NCBI RefSeq assembly: GCF_003290085.1
Contig: NZ_QMKJ01000003.1
Span: 1 to 64,000, forward strand
Source: Aliidiomarina sp. B3213
Lineage (GTDB): Bacteria; Pseudomonadota; Gammaproteobacteria; Enterobacterales; Alteromonadaceae
Direction of reading: 5' to 3'
Length of the DNA: 64,000 bases
The position numbers were made by a program, and so were the translations under genes. Positions 25,764-35,700 of the stretch are shown piece by piece. Position 1 is the stretch's first letter; each line of letters starts with the position of its first letter. The notes beneath the pieces are model-generated. The model had not been told where the DNA came from. It did not search any database and saw nothing but the letters and a program-made list of their open reading frames with translations.

Positions 25764-28700
25764 CTAAGAAGATTTCTCTATATCTTCCACTTCCAATAAA
25801 GCCTCATCCTCCGCCCGGCGGTCCGGATATGTTTCCTCGAGTTCGTTCAACTCTCGCTCTAGCATTTTCGGAGACGTTGTGTTCTTCGCGAGCCCCATAT
25901 AGAGAGCTGGCACCAAGAATATCGTTAAGAATGCAGACACAGCCACACCAGAGAAGATAACTACACCGATAACCATACGGGACTCGGCACCCGGCCCGCT
26001 GGCTAACACTAGCGGTAATGCACTCATTAACGTGGTAAATGCAGTCATAACAATAGGGCGAAGTCGCAAACGAGAAGCCCTTGCCAACGCATCCTCAAAT
26101 TTCATGCCTGCGTCACGTAATTGGTTGGCAAACTCTACGATCAAAATACCGTTTTTAGCCGCAAGACCAATAAGCATTACAATGCCAATTTGGCTATAGA
26201 TATTGATGGTCATGTCAGTGACGTAGAGACCAAAAGTCGCACCAAATATGGCAAGCGGAACCGTAAGAATAATGACGAATGGGTGCACAAAACTTTCAAA
26301 CTGCGCAGCAAGCACCAAGAACGTAATTGCGAGGGCTAAAGCAAAAACAAAGATGATTGCGTTCCCACCTTCTTGATACAACATCGACTGGCCTTTGTAA
26401 TCATAAGTTACGTCGTCTGGTAACTCGGTTTCTACAATGTTCTCCAAAAACGCTAGCGCCTCACCGAGCGAATAGCCATCAGCCAAGTTTGCAGTAATAG
26501 TTATAGAGCGCATACGGTTATAGCGGTTCAATTGTGACGCGGTAGCACCTTCTTCCACGTTAACTAGGTTGGCCATTGGAATAAGTTCACCTGTGCGTTG
26601 TGAACGCACATAGATATTGTCGATAGCTGTAGGTGAACGGTAATCTTCTCGCTCACCTTCAAGAATGACATTATATTCTTCACCATTGTCTTGATAGCGC
26701 GTGACACGACGAGAACCCAACATACTCTCTAAAGTTCGGCCAATATCACCCACTGAAACGCCCAAATCTGCAGCTCTTTGCTGGTCTATACGAATGAGTA
26801 ACTGAGGTACTGTTTCACGGTAGTCACTGTCGAGTTGAACCAAGCCCGGATTTTCATTTGCACGTTCCATTACGATGTCACGATAACGAGAAAGGCTCTC
26901 AAAACTATTACCTTGCAAAACGAACTCTACTGGGCGGCTACCACCGCCTCCACGAATACCACTACGCATGTTCGCGTACGACACTACGTCTGGAATATCT
27001 TCCAACTTTGCTCGTATCTCATTGATAAGTTCGAATGAGCTCCAATCGCGCTCATCAAAAGGCACTGTGCCAATAATGGCGATACCTGCACTATTACCCC
27101 AACCTGGCGTACGCACAATTAAGCGGTCAATCTTATTCTCGTCGATATACGGCAACAGGATTTCTTCAATCTTGTTCATATTGCGAAGATTCGATTCATA
27201 GCTCGCACCTTCCGCCGCGCGCATAATCACGAAGAAGTTGCCACGGTCTTCCGGCGGAACGAATTCTTGCCCTAACTTGTTTAATAACAAATAAGAAGCG
27301 CCAGCCGCTAATACAACCACCGCAAAAGCAATCACTGGCATGGTTATCGTTTTTCTGACTGACCGCTCATAAGCGGCTTCAATTCGTTTAAAACCTTTGT
27401 CTAAGGCTTCACCAAATTTTGAGTTACGTTCTTTCTTTTTAAGAATCTTCGAGCACAGCATAGGAGAAAGCGTAAGCGCTGTAACACTCGAAAATGCAAC
27501 TGCGGCAGCAAGGGCTATAGCAAACTCGGTAAAGAGCAATCCTATATTCCCTTCCATGAAAATGAGTGGCACAAACACACTAATCAACACTAACGTTGTG
27601 GCCACAACGGCAAAACCGACTTCTCGAGCACCTCGGTAGGCCGCCAACAAAGGTGGATCGCCATGCTCTACACGACGATAAATATTTTCTAAAACTACAA
27701 TGGAGTCGTCGACCACCAAGCCAATTGCAAGAACCAAGGCAAGAAGGGTTAACAAATTTATAGAGAAGCCCAAGGCCTCCAACACGATGTATGAAGACAT
27801 CAGCGCAACCGGAACAGTTAACGCAGGGATTAGCGTTACACGTACATTTCCGAGGAACAGATAAATAACCAAAATAACCATCGCCATAGCGATGAATAGG
27901 GTTTGATATACCTCACTAATCGAGTCACGAATAAACACACTGGAGTCGTAACTCGGCACTAAAACCATACTCGCAGGTAACGTAGCGCGCATACGTTCCA
28001 CTTCGCGGTTAACATTGTCCACTACATCCAGCGTGTTCGCATTTGACTGACGAATAATACCGATACCAATCATATTGATACCGTTACCTCTAAACTCGGT
28101 TCGGTCGTCTTCAGCTTCCAATGAAACTCGTGCAATTTCCGCAAGACGAACGAGATAACCGTCATCACCAGAAACAATGGTCAAGTTAGCAAAGTCTAAC
28201 GGTGACAAATAGGTTCTAGCCACACGTACTGTAAACTCACGATCTCTCGACTCGATGTCACCGGCAGGAAGCTCTACGTTTTCAGCACGCAAACGGCTCT
28301 CGATATCGGTTACGGTAATGTTCCGCGCAGCCATAGCATTTCTATCTAGCCATATTTTCATGGCGTAACGGCGCTCACCACCTAAATTAACTCGCGCAAC
28401 ACCGTCAGCAACTGCTAAACGATCCACGATATACCGGTTCGCATAATCCGTAAGCTGCAAGGTAGTCATGTTCTCGCTTCGCAAGTTGTACCAAATCACC
28501 GTCTCCTCGTCGGAGTTGGCTTTGGTTACTTCTGGCGGTTCAACTTGGTCGGGAAGGTTATTCAGTACGCGTTGCACGCGCTCGCGAACATCATTCGCTG
28601 CGGAGTCTATGTCTCTGCGCTGATCAAACTCAATACTAATACGCGAGCGACCGTCGCGGCTCGAAGAGTTAATCGTTTTAATGCCGTCGATACCACTAAT

Positions 28701-28910
28701 ACGTTCTTCAATGATCTGGGTAATCTGGCTTTCTATTATTTCTGCGTTTGCACCAGGGTAATTGGTCGAGATAGAAACAACTGGAGGATCGATATTTGGG
28801 TATTCGCGCAATGGCAAGCTTGTGAAAGCAACCACCCCAAATATAATCAAAAGAATATTAATAACCGTCGCAAAAACGGGACGCTTTACGGAGACATCAG
28901 ATAACAACAT
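25764..28910 (-). CDS. RND efflux pump inner-membrane transporter (HAE1 family)
   Basis: 1048 residues, 12 predicted membrane helices and two large periplasmic loops, as in AcrB. The proton-relay Asp pair is in GLVVDDSIVVLENIYRR (helix 4) and the partner Lys in IGLAAKNGILIVEFANQ (helix 10). Starts MLLSDVSVKRPVFATV. Its ribosome site GGAG lies in the end of the adaptor gene, 3 bp upstream, so the two are coupled. The porter region and short sequence point to the VexF/MexF-like group. Substrate cannot be read from sequence; no outer-membrane channel or regulator gene is adjacent. Confidence 0.95.
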   Translation of the reverse strand: MLLSDVSVKRPVFATVINILLIIFGVVAFTSLPLREYPNIDPPVVSISTNYPGANAEIIESQITQIIEERISGIDGIKTINSSSRDGRSRISIEFDQRRDIDSAANDVRERVQRVLNNLPDQVEPPEVTKANSDEETVIWYNLRSENMTTLQLTDYANRYIVDRLAVADGVARVNLGGERRYAMKIWLDRNAMAARNITVTDIESRLRAENVELPAGDIESRDREFTVRVARTYLSPLDFANLTIVSGDDGYLVRLAEIARVSLEAEDDRTEFRGNGINMIGIGIIRQSNANTLDVVDNVNREVERMRATLPASMVLVPSYDSSVFIRDSISEVYQTLFIAMAMVILVIYLFLGNVRVTLIPALTVPVALMSSYIVLEALGFSINLLTLLALVLAIGLVVDDSIVVLENIYRRVEHGDPPLLAAYRGAREVGFAVVATTLVLISVFVPLIFMEGNIGLLFTEFAIALAAAVAFSSVTALTLSPMLCSKILKKKERNSKFGEALDKGFKRIEAAYERSVRKTITMPVIAFAVVVLAAGASYLLLNKLGQEFVPPEDRGNFFVIMRAAEGASYESNLRNMNKIEEILLPYIDENKIDRLIVRTPGWGNSAGIAIIGTVPFDERDWSSFELINEIRAKLEDIPDVVSYANMRSGIRGGGGSRPVEFVLQGNSFESLSRYRDIVMERANENPGLVQLDSDYRETVPQLLIRIDQQRAADLGVSVGDIGRTLESMLGSRRVTRYQDNGEEYNVILEGEREDYRSPTAIDNIYVRSQRTGELIPMANLVNVEEGATASQLNRYNRMRSITITANLADGYSLGEALAFLENIVETELPDDVTYDYKGQSMLYQEGGNAIIFVFALALAITFLVLAAQFESFVHPFVIILTVPLAIFGATFGLYVTDMTINIYSQIGIVMLIGLAAKNGILIVEFANQLRDAGMKFEDALARASRLRLRPIVMTAFTTLMSALPLVLASGPGAESRMVIGVVIFSGVAVSAFLTIFLVPALYMGLAKNTTSPKMLERELNELEETYPDRRAEDEALLEVEDIEKSS

Positions 28911-28913
28911 AAC

Positions 28914-29969
28914 TTAGCGCTCCGTTGGGTTGACTGGTAAACCGTCACGAACGCGTACCGTACCCTCAACTACAATGATGTCGTCGGTAGTTACACCACT
29001 TAACACTTCAACCCAACCTGGCTGCCTACGGCCCACTTCAACCTCGGTCATGACAACACGGTTCTCGCTATCTAACGCGTATACGTAATGACTCGCTCTT
29101 ACGGGAACAACTGCACTTTCCGGTACCATAAGCACTTGCTCAACATTTCGCTCTAGCTCAACTTGTAAAAGCATGCCCGGGCGTAATTCACGGCTTTCAT
29201 TGTCTATCGCCGCGCGCACTTGAATCGAGCGGGTTACAGGGTCTACACGAGACGCCAAGCTAACTATTTCACCTTCAAATATGCGTTGTTCATAAGCGGC
29301 AGATTTCGCGCCTACGCGTTGGCCGGGCAATAAGCTCGGCAAATACACTTCAGGCACGCTGAAGTCGACATAAATAGGGTCTAGAGCATCTAAAGTAGTA
29401 ATCACATCGCCGGGGCGAACTAAAGAACCGATACTTACTTCACGCAAACCCACACGTCCGGCAAACGGAGCATAAATGGTCATCTCCGCTAATCGGCTTC
29501 TGGCTACTTCTAACTCTGCAGAAGTTTGTTCAACTAAAACCTCTTGCTCGTCCAGCATGCTGCGCGACGCAGCATTCCCGCGCGCAAGCTCTCGCAATCT
29601 ATTCAACTGGCGGGTTTGTTCGGTTAAACGAAACTCAAGCTCCTGCACACGGGCACGCTCTTCACGATCGTTCAGGGCGATAAGCATGTCACCCTTATTT
29701 ACTTCTTGACCGTCTTGAAAGTAAATTTCACGAACTGTTTGGGTAACACGAGCCATAAGGTTGACTGACTCACTAGCTTTAGCTGTACCCAAGCCATTAA
29801 TGACATCGCGAAATTCGAGCATTTGTGGCGAGTCCACAACCACGTTTGGCTTAGGCATCTCATGTTGCCCGGTTTCAGAGTCTTTGCCACCCAAGTACAA
29901 CCAAACAATTACTGCAATGAGTAGAACAGCAAATATGGAAAGAGGCGTAAATAATGCTTTTTTGGCCAT
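28914..29969 (-). CDS. RND efflux periplasmic adaptor (membrane-fusion protein)
   Basis: 351 residues; an N-terminal membrane anchor (about 8-26, no lipobox Cys), biotinyl-lipoyl half-motifs either side of a coiled-coil hairpin (about 95-150, short), then beta-barrel and membrane-proximal domains (RVDPVTRSIQVRA, ELRPGMLLQVEL). It links the transporter encoded downstream to an outer-membrane channel, presumably a TolC encoded elsewhere. Pair order adaptor-transporter is standard. Confidence 0.93.
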   Translation of the reverse strand: MAKKALFTPLSIFAVLLIAVIVWLYLGGKDSETGQHEMPKPNVVVDSPQMLEFRDVINGLGTAKASESVNLMARVTQTVREIYFQDGQEVNKGDMLIALNDREERARVQELEFRLTEQTRQLNRLRELARGNAASRSMLDEQEVLVEQTSAELEVARSRLAEMTIYAPFAGRVGLREVSIGSLVRPGDVITTLDALDPIYVDFSVPEVYLPSLLPGQRVGAKSAAYEQRIFEGEIVSLASRVDPVTRSIQVRAAIDNESRELRPGMLLQVELERNVEQVLMVPESAVVPVRASHYVYALDSENRVVMTEVEVGRRQPGWVEVLSGVTTDDIIVVEGTVRVRDGLPVNPTER

Positions 29970-30019
29970 GCGTACTCGGGCTCCGTCTTACAATGAAAAT
30001 CAGCTAAGACATTCTACGT

Positions 30020-30045
30020 AAAATGCGGCACGCAAGGTGCCGCTT
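30020..30045 (-). terminator. terminator of nudC-hemE
   Basis: Stem GCGGCAC (30025-30031) / GTGCCGC (30037-30043) with a short T-run on the minus strand; 33 bp after the hemE stop. Confidence 0.7.
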
Positions 30046-30075
30046 TAACGCGTATTCAGACGAGCCTGTCGCAAA

Positions 30076-31146
30076 TCATTCGCTATGATAGGCGGGACTA
30101 AACTCGTGTACAGCTTTAATAAAGGCCTCGGCGTGTTCAGGTTTAACCCCTGGGTGAATACCATGCCCAAGGTTAAATACATGACCCGAACCACTGCCAT
30201 AACTATCTAAAATAATCTGTACTTCTTGGCGTATACGTTCAGGTGACGCATACAGAATACTCGGGTCCATATTACCTTGAAGCGCGACTTTATCACCGAC
30301 CATTGCGCGCGCTGTCGACAAGTCTGTTGTCCAGTCTACGCCTAACGCATCGCAACCCGTAGCCGCCATTTGGTCGAGCCACTGTCCGCCGTTTTTAGTA
30401 AACAATGTAACAGGAACTTTGCGACCATCAGCTTCACGAGTTAACCCGTCTACGATTTGTTGCATATACAGCAATGAGAACTCGCGATAGTCTCTTGGTG
30501 ACAGAACCCCACCCCAGGTATCGAATATCATCACTGACTGCGCACCATTCGCTATTTGCGCATTCAAATAAGCTGTTACCGACTTAGCGAGCTTATCCAG
30601 CAACATGTGCATCACTTCAGGTTCTTCAAAAGCTAGCTTTTTCACTTCTGAAAAGTTTTTAGTACTGCCACCTTCAACCATATATGTCGCAAGTGTCCAC
30701 GGGCTGCCAGAAAAACCTATGAGAGGAACTTCACCCTTGAGCTCTCTGCGAATAGTTTTCACCGCATTCATCACATAGCCTAGATCATCTTCTGGATCTG
30801 GAATACCTAATGCAGCGACACTCGCAAAGTCACGCACTGGACGTTCGAAACGTGGGCCTTCGCCCGTTTCAAAATAAAGTCCTAAGCCCATCGCGTCAGG
30901 AATAGTAAGAATATCAGAGAATAAAATGGCCGCGTCTAACGGAAAACGACGTAACGGCTGCAGCGTAACTTCGCAAGCAAGCTCTGCATTTTTACAAAGC
31001 GACATAAAGTCACCCGCTTGCTTTCTGAGTTCACGATACTCTGGTAAGTATCTACCTGCTTGACGCATCATCCAAATAGGAGTTCTGTCTACAGGTTGTT
31101 GCGCAAGTGCTCGCAAGTAACGATCGTTTTTTAAAGGTGCGTTCAT
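30076..31146 (-). CDS. hemE: uroporphyrinogen decarboxylase
   Basis: 356 residues; removes four acetate carboxyls from uroporphyrinogen III to give coproporphyrinogen III in haem synthesis. Signatures are [16 protein letters not shown] near the N-terminus, [14 protein letters not shown] with the catalytic Asp, [16 protein letters not shown], and [14 protein letters not shown] at the C-terminus. Downstream of nudC (58 bp gap), the E. coli order. Confidence 0.98.
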   Translation of the reverse strand: MNAPLKNDRYLRALAQQPVDRTPIWMMRQAGRYLPEYRELRKQAGDFMSLCKNAELACEVTLQPLRRFPLDAAILFSDILTIPDAMGLGLYFETGEGPRFERPVRDFASVAALGIPDPEDDLGYVMNAVKTIRRELKGEVPLIGFSGSPWTLATYMVEGGSTKNFSEVKKLAFEEPEVMHMLLDKLAKSVTAYLNAQIANGAQSVMIFDTWGGVLSPRDYREFSLLYMQQIVDGLTREADGRKVPVTLFTKNGGQWLDQMAATGCDALGVDWTTDLSTARAMVGDKVALQGNMDPSILYASPERIRQEVQIILDSYGSGSGHVFNLGHGIHPGVKPEHAEAFIKAVHEFSPAYHSE

Positions 31147-31204
31147 TTCACTCTCAATTTCTAAGTTTAATCTGGGCGAATTTTAGCAAGCAACGACGCA
31201 AGTG

Positions 31205-32026
31205 TCAGTCACTTCTGGCATGAATTCTTGACTGTATCTCTCGAATCAAGCGACCTGCGATCGTTCGCTCAGGAGGGGTCATAGGGAGGTCGTCAATATC
31301 AAACCATCCCCCTTCTTCCAGTTCCTCCGGTTCTAGAGTTAATTCTCCTCCAGAATACTCAGCAATAAATCCAGTCATGAGCGAATGAGGAAAAGGCCAC
31401 GGTTGGCTAGAAATATACTCTACATTTTTAACTGTAATACCTGACTCTTCAAAAACTTCCCGATGCAACGTATCTTCTAAAGTCTCTCCACTTTCGACAA
31501 AACCCGCTAATACTGAAAATAATCCTTCGGGATGTCTTACTCCTCTTGCAAGCAATATATCTCGTCCACGATATATACCTACAATGATAACTGGTGAAAT
31601 TCGCGGGTAAGAAGTAAGACCGCAGTATCCGCAGACAACAGCAAGTTCATCTCGGTCCTGCGAAACTTCTTGGCCGCACTGCCCACAGAATTTGTGAGTT
31701 TTTAAAAAGCCTGCGATTTGACAGCCTCGCGCCGCAAGATTGAACCAACCTTCTGTCGATGCGAGCAAACATTCTCGCAGAGGTTTAAGGGCCCAAGTCT
31801 CGAGCATCGGTGTGTTTTCTTCCCGGACAAAAAGAAAAACATCAATCCCTTCGTATTCGCCGATTCTCGCTGTGTACCTCTCATTCGCTTCAGGAACCTG
31901 CTCTGCAGGAAGCAATGGAGGCGAAAATTGGCCTTCTCTATCGAGAGTATCGATAACTTGATTGCCCTCAACCATAATCCAAAAGACTGGTGTTTGCGGC
32001 TGAGGAAGTACATCGGGTTGTATCAT
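31205..32026 (-). CDS. nudC: NAD(H) pyrophosphatase / RNA deNADding enzyme NudC
   Basis: 273 residues. Central zinc ribbon with four cysteines (CGQCG...CGYCG), then a Nudix domain with the box GFVESGETLEDTLHREVFEESGI and the NudC-specific SQPWPFPHSLM. Hydrolyses NADH to NMNH and AMP and removes NAD caps from RNA. First gene of nudC-hemE, divergent from rsd. Confidence 0.95.
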   Translation of the reverse strand: MIQPDVLPQPQTPVFWIMVEGNQVIDTLDREGQFSPPLLPAEQVPEANERYTARIGEYEGIDVFLFVREENTPMLETWALKPLRECLLASTEGWFNLAARGCQIAGFLKTHKFCGQCGQEVSQDRDELAVVCGYCGLTSYPRISPVIIVGIYRGRDILLARGVRHPEGLFSVLAGFVESGETLEDTLHREVFEESGITVKNVEYISSQPWPFPHSLMTGFIAEYSGGELTLEPEELEEGGWFDIDDLPMTPPERTIAGRLIREIQSRIHARSD

Positions 32027-32121
32027 AATTCATCTCTCTTATCCGACCACCGAGAAAAGGTTGATCTGAAGTGCAACTCGAAAGTAGAGTGTAACTAGGC
32101 ATTTAATAACAAGGAGATGCC

Positions 32122-32607
32122 ATGTTACGTCGAAACGAAGAAGCAAAACAACGTTGGGGTGGTCAAGACCAATCTATAGACCGTTGGTTAGAAGAGCGCC
32201 AGCTTCTACTTATCCAATATTGTAAACTAGCTGGCTTACCACCATATGCAGAGCATAAAGGGCAGCTACCGTCGCTTCAAGATATCCACGACTTCTGTGA
32301 GACTTTAGTGGATTACGTTTCCGCTGGTCACTTTGAGCTTTACGACCATATTTTAGAGCAAGCTGACGCCAAAGACCCACATACACAGCAGGTAGCAGAA
32401 CAAGTTTATCCTTTGCTCGCTATAACTACAGAAGCAGCTCTTAAGTTTAATGACGCTTACGGTGACACAGACGACGACAAGAACTTAAAGCAATTCGACG
32501 TGGACTTGAGCGCTGTAGGCGAAGCGGTTGAAGCTCGTTTGGAACTTGAAGATAAGTTACTGCAACTCCTTAGCCATAAAGATCTTATTGAAGAAAACGC
32601 TTCCTAA
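32122..32607 (+). CDS. rsd: anti-sigma-70 regulator Rsd (AlgQ family)
   Basis: 161 residues, all-helical. Conserved N-terminal WLEERQLLLIQYCKLAG and FCETLVDYVSAGHFELYD match Rsd/AlgQ, which binds RNA polymerase sigma-70 region 4 in stationary phase and, with HPr, stimulates SpoT hydrolase in E. coli. Strong AAGGAG site. Divergent from nudC-hemE as in E. coli. Confidence 0.95.
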   Translation: MLRRNEEAKQRWGGQDQSIDRWLEERQLLLIQYCKLAGLPPYAEHKGQLPSLQDIHDFCETLVDYVSAGHFELYDHILEQADAKDPHTQQVAEQVYPLLAITTEAALKFNDAYGDTDDDKNLKQFDVDLSAVGEAVEARLELEDKLLQLLSHKDLIEENAS

Positions 32608-32630
32608 TTTAGGACGCTCAAAAGAACATA

Positions 32631-32663
32631 AAAAAACGCGCAAACAGAATTTGCGCGTTTTTT
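32631..32663. terminator. bidirectional terminator between rsd and FKBP gene
   Basis: Stem AAAAAACGCGCAAA / TTTGCGCGTTTTTT (32631-32644, 32650-32663) with A- and T-runs on both sides; serves both convergent genes. Confidence 0.93.
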
Positions 32664-32676
32664 ATGACTAAACTTC

Positions 32677-33435
32677 TTATTCTTCTGTAGCTGGCTCTGC
32701 CTCTACAACTTCTAATAACTCAACTTCAAATACGAGCGTTGAATTTGCAGGAATTGGGCTGCCTGGGCGAGCATCGGATCCATAAGCAAGATCTGAAGGA
32801 ATAACAAAACGGTACTTCGCGCCTTCAGACATCAACTGAACGCCTTCTGACCAACCTGGAATTACACGGTTAAGTGGGAACTCCAATGGCTCACCACGGC
32901 TGTAAGAGCTATCGAACTCGGTACCGTCAATAAGTGTACCTGCATAGTGCACACGCACTACGTCTTCAGGACCAGGCTGCGCGCCTGAACCTTCAGTAAT
33001 TACTTCGTATTGAAGACCACTTTCAGTAACTGTTACGCCTTCGCGCTGCGCATTTTCAGCCGCAAATTCTTGCCCTGCAACTAAATTCGACTCACTTTCC
33101 TGAGCGGCTTGTTCTTCTGCACGCTGCGTGCTGATTTCCACTAACGCCTGAATTTGTTCGTCAACTTCTTCGTCGGTAAGTTGCTGGTTGTCGTTCATGG
33201 CATCTTCAATTGCCATCATCATCACTTCGGTATTAAGCTCGATACCTGCGTCCGTCAAATAAGACATATTCGACTTCATTTCGCGACCAATTACCGTACC
33301 TAAAGCATAAGCTTGACGGTCTGCATCTGTCTCAAGTGCTACTTGGGTAGACGTTTCTTCTTCTGAAGGTGCTCCACAACCAACAATTGCTAGTGCAACC
33401 GCAGATGCTAGTACAGCTTTTGCCATAGTTCTCAT
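32677..33435 (-). CDS. FKBP-type peptidyl-prolyl isomerase lipoprotein (FkpA/Mip-like)
   Basis: 252 residues. Lipoprotein signal with lipobox IVGC (Cys20), an N-terminal helical dimerisation domain (about 35-130; LGTVIGREMKSN) and a C-terminal FKBP domain (about 155-242; VRVHYAGTLIDGTEFDSSY, VIPGWSEGVQLM, YRFVIPSDLAYG). Assists folding of periplasmic and outer-membrane proteins through proline isomerisation. The acidic tail ends EAEPATEE. Divergent from the WD40-like lipoprotein gene. Confidence 0.94.
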   Translation of the reverse strand: MRTMAKAVLASAVALAIVGCGAPSEEETSTQVALETDADRQAYALGTVIGREMKSNMSYLTDAGIELNTEVMMMAIEDAMNDNQQLTDEEVDEQIQALVEISTQRAEEQAAQESESNLVAGQEFAAENAQREGVTVTESGLQYEVITEGSGAQPGPEDVVRVHYAGTLIDGTEFDSSYSRGEPLEFPLNRVIPGWSEGVQLMSEGAKYRFVIPSDLAYGSDARPGSPIPANSTLVFEVELLEVVEAEPATEE

Positions 33436-33548
33436 TCAATACTCCAATATTGCATAGCGGTTTAGGGATATTTTATGCCTCTAAACCTAAATTGATTTAA
33501 TGTTTTCAGCAGACCACTATAATAAACATAAATTCACTACGAAAACTA

Positions 33549-34550
33549 ATGAGATTCATGCTTCTTAGCCCAAAATCGACACTTGTTATCTTACTTTGCT
33601 GCATTTTTACCATAAGCTGCGCAGAGCAAGCTGATTTATTGTCGCAAACCCAGAGAACACAAGGCCGAGTTCAAACCGCAGCGATTTCTTATGACGGTCG
33701 GTACAGTCTGATTGCCAGTACCGAACAAGGTCTGCGCATGTTCGACAACGAGCAAGACGAACTAGTTCACAACTGGCAGCAAGAAGACGAAGGAATAAGC
33801 CAAATTATTGCTGTTTCCTTTTCCCAAGATAGTGAAATTGCTATTGCAGCTAGTCGAATGACGCTTGCGCTCTGGGATACACAAACAGGTAATGTTATCG
33901 GAGCTTGGCGTAACGACGAGAGTATTATTCACGATATCGCTATTTCTAACCAAGGAGAGCACATCGTTTTTGGGCGCAACGACAATGTCGTTATTCTCTT
34001 CGAACCCAACACAGGTCGACGCCTAGAGTTTTTTGGTCATACCGATCGGGTAAATCAAGTTTCGATTTCCCCTAACGGCCAGTATGTATTGTCCGGAGGA
34101 AACGACCACAAGGCATTATTGTGGTCTACAAACACAGGACAGGTTATTCACGAAATACCAACCGATGGAAGAGTTTTAAGAATAGCGCTAGATATGGAAG
34201 GTCGGTTCGGATTAGTTTCTACAGCTACTGAAACTCGAATTATTCATTTAGTGTCCGGAGAAATTATTAGCACGCTCCAAACAAATGTACGGCAAAAAGT
34301 ATTTAGTACCGCTCGATTTAGTTATGATGGCAGCTTATTGATTACTGGAACAGCCTCCAGACAAGTAGAGATTTGGTCGGTCGAAAGTGGTGAACGTCTA
34401 GCGATGTGGCGTGTTGATGGTGGCTCCGACGAGCAACCACCACGGGCTGCGGTACTCGCTGCTTATCTTATTGATCGAAACCGAGCGCGAGTAGAAACCA
34501 GTGCAGGCTTTGGTGAAGTTTGGCACTTCGAATTGCAAGAGACTCCTTAA
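33549..34550 (+). CDS. WD40/beta-propeller-like lipoprotein
   Basis: 333 residues; type II signal with lipobox ISC (Cys24), followed by about six WD-type blades, for example VSISPNGQYVLSGGNDHKALLWS and ARFSYDGSLLITGTASRQVEIWS. The regular spacing of hydrophobic strand, Asp-Gly turn and W/F-D/S endings is clear. It is a probable periplasmic scaffold; partner unknown. A TATAAT at 33518-33523 could be its -10, although the -35 is unclear. Next to slyX and an FKBP gene, an arrangement seen in related bacteria. Confidence 0.85.
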   Translation: MRFMLLSPKSTLVILLCCIFTISCAEQADLLSQTQRTQGRVQTAAISYDGRYSLIASTEQGLRMFDNEQDELVHNWQQEDEGISQIIAVSFSQDSEIAIAASRMTLALWDTQTGNVIGAWRNDESIIHDIAISNQGEHIVFGRNDNVVILFEPNTGRRLEFFGHTDRVNQVSISPNGQYVLSGGNDHKALLWSTNTGQVIHEIPTDGRVLRIALDMEGRFGLVSTATETRIIHLVSGEIISTLQTNVRQKVFSTARFSYDGSLLITGTASRQVEIWSVESGERLAMWRVDGGSDEQPPRAAVLAAYLIDRNRARVETSAGFGEVWHFELQETP

Positions 34551-34551
34551 T

Positions 34552-34788
34552 ATGGCACAAACAAAAGAGCAGAATCATTTAGAGCAGCGTATTGACGGTT
34601 TGGAGAGTCAGTTGGCTTTTCAAGAAGATACGATTGAAGCTTTAAATAAACAGGTCGAAAAACAAGCGAAAGAAATCGACCTATTACGAAGACATTTAGA
34701 GCTGGTTGCCACCAAGGTTGCACCTATCGTAGAGCGCTCGGGTATAGAACCGTTTGATGCCAACAACGAGCGACCACCTCACTATTAA
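34552..34788 (+). CDS. slyX: SlyX family protein
   Basis: 78 residues, almost entirely coiled coil (LEQRIDGLESQLAFQEDTI...LNKQVEKQAKEIDLLRRHLELV) with a short Pro-rich tail ending RPPHY, which is typical of SlyX. Function unknown in the family. Starts one base after the WD40-like stop, so they are coupled. Confidence 0.93.
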   Translation: MAQTKEQNHLEQRIDGLESQLAFQEDTIEALNKQVEKQAKEIDLLRRHLELVATKVAPIVERSGIEPFDANNERPPHY

Positions 34789-34818
34789 TTACAGTATTCA
34801 ATTAAAGGGCCGCAGAAT

Positions 34819-35700
34819 ATGTCAGAAAAACATCCAATCATAGCTGTTACTGGCTCTTCAGGCTCAGGCACAACCACTACAGGGCAAGCCGTTCGTCACA
34901 TTTTTCGACACCTGCATGCGCAAGCTGCGTTTATCGAAGGCGACAGCTTCCACCGCTACTCAAGGCCCGAAATGGATGTCGCCATTCGCAAAGCGCAAGA
35001 GCAGGGCAAACACATAAGCTACTTTGGCCCTGAAGCCAACGACTTCCATGCGTTAGAGAACCTTTTTCAAACCTATAGTGAAAATGGTAACGGGGAACAC
35101 CGCCGGTATTTGCACAGCTTTGATGAAGCCGTGCCCTACAACCTGATGCCCGGAACATTCACGCCGTGGGAGCCTTTGCCCTCTGACACAGATGTATTAT
35201 TTTATGAAGGTTTGCATGGCGGCGTTCAAGGTGAAAGCTATGACGTGAGTCAACACGTTGATTTACTCATCGGCATGGTGCCTATTGTTAACTTAGAATG
35301 GATTCAAAAGCTCTTACGAGACACGTCTGAGCGCGGGCACTCCCGAGAAGCGGTAACTCAAAGTATTGTGCGCAGTATGGAAGACTATATTCACCATATT
35401 GTACCGCAGTTTAGCCGCACTCATATCAACTTCCAGCGCGTTCCTACGGTAGACACATCGAACCCTTTCAGCGCGAAAGACATTCCTACTATGGACGAAA
35501 GCTTCGTGGTGATTCGTTTCCGCGGTGTGCAAGGTGTCGACTTCCCATATTATCTTCAAATGATCGACGGTTCGTTTATGTCTAGAATGAATACGCTAGT
35601 TGTTCCGGGAGGAAAGATGGGACTAGCGATGGAGCTTATACTCACACCGCTCATCGAACAGCTATTAGAGAGACGAAAAAAAGCGCTTAAGCCGGCTTAA
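34819..35700 (+). CDS. prkB: phosphoribulokinase-like kinase (PrkB/YhfF-region type)
   Basis: 293 residues; Walker A loop GSSGSGTTTT near residue 10, then EGDSFHRYSRPEMD, ISYFGPEANDF, FYEGLHGG and RDTSERGHSREAV, all shared with E. coli PrkB and with Calvin-cycle phosphoribulokinase. No RuBisCO gene is nearby, so its substrate in heterotrophs is not settled. Its last 14 bases overlap the convergent OsmC-family gene. Confidence 0.9.
   Translation: MSEKHPIIAVTGSSGSGTTTTGQAVRHIFRHLHAQAAFIEGDSFHRYSRPEMDVAIRKAQEQGKHISYFGPEANDFHALENLFQTYSENGNGEHRRYLHSFDEAVPYNLMPGTFTPWEPLPSDTDVLFYEGLHGGVQGESYDVSQHVDLLIGMVPIVNLEWIQKLLRDTSERGHSREAVTQSIVRSMEDYIHHIVPQFSRTHINFQRVPTVDTSNPFSAKDIPTMDESFVVIRFRGVQGVDFPYYLQMIDGSFMSRMNTLVVPGGKMGLAMELILTPLIEQLLERRKKALKPA

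Noticed and set aside
34521-34536. TGGCAC...TTGC resembling a sigma-54 promoter upstream of slyX
   Set aside because: The GG-to-GC spacing is 11 instead of the strict 10, and it lies in the WD40-like coding region.
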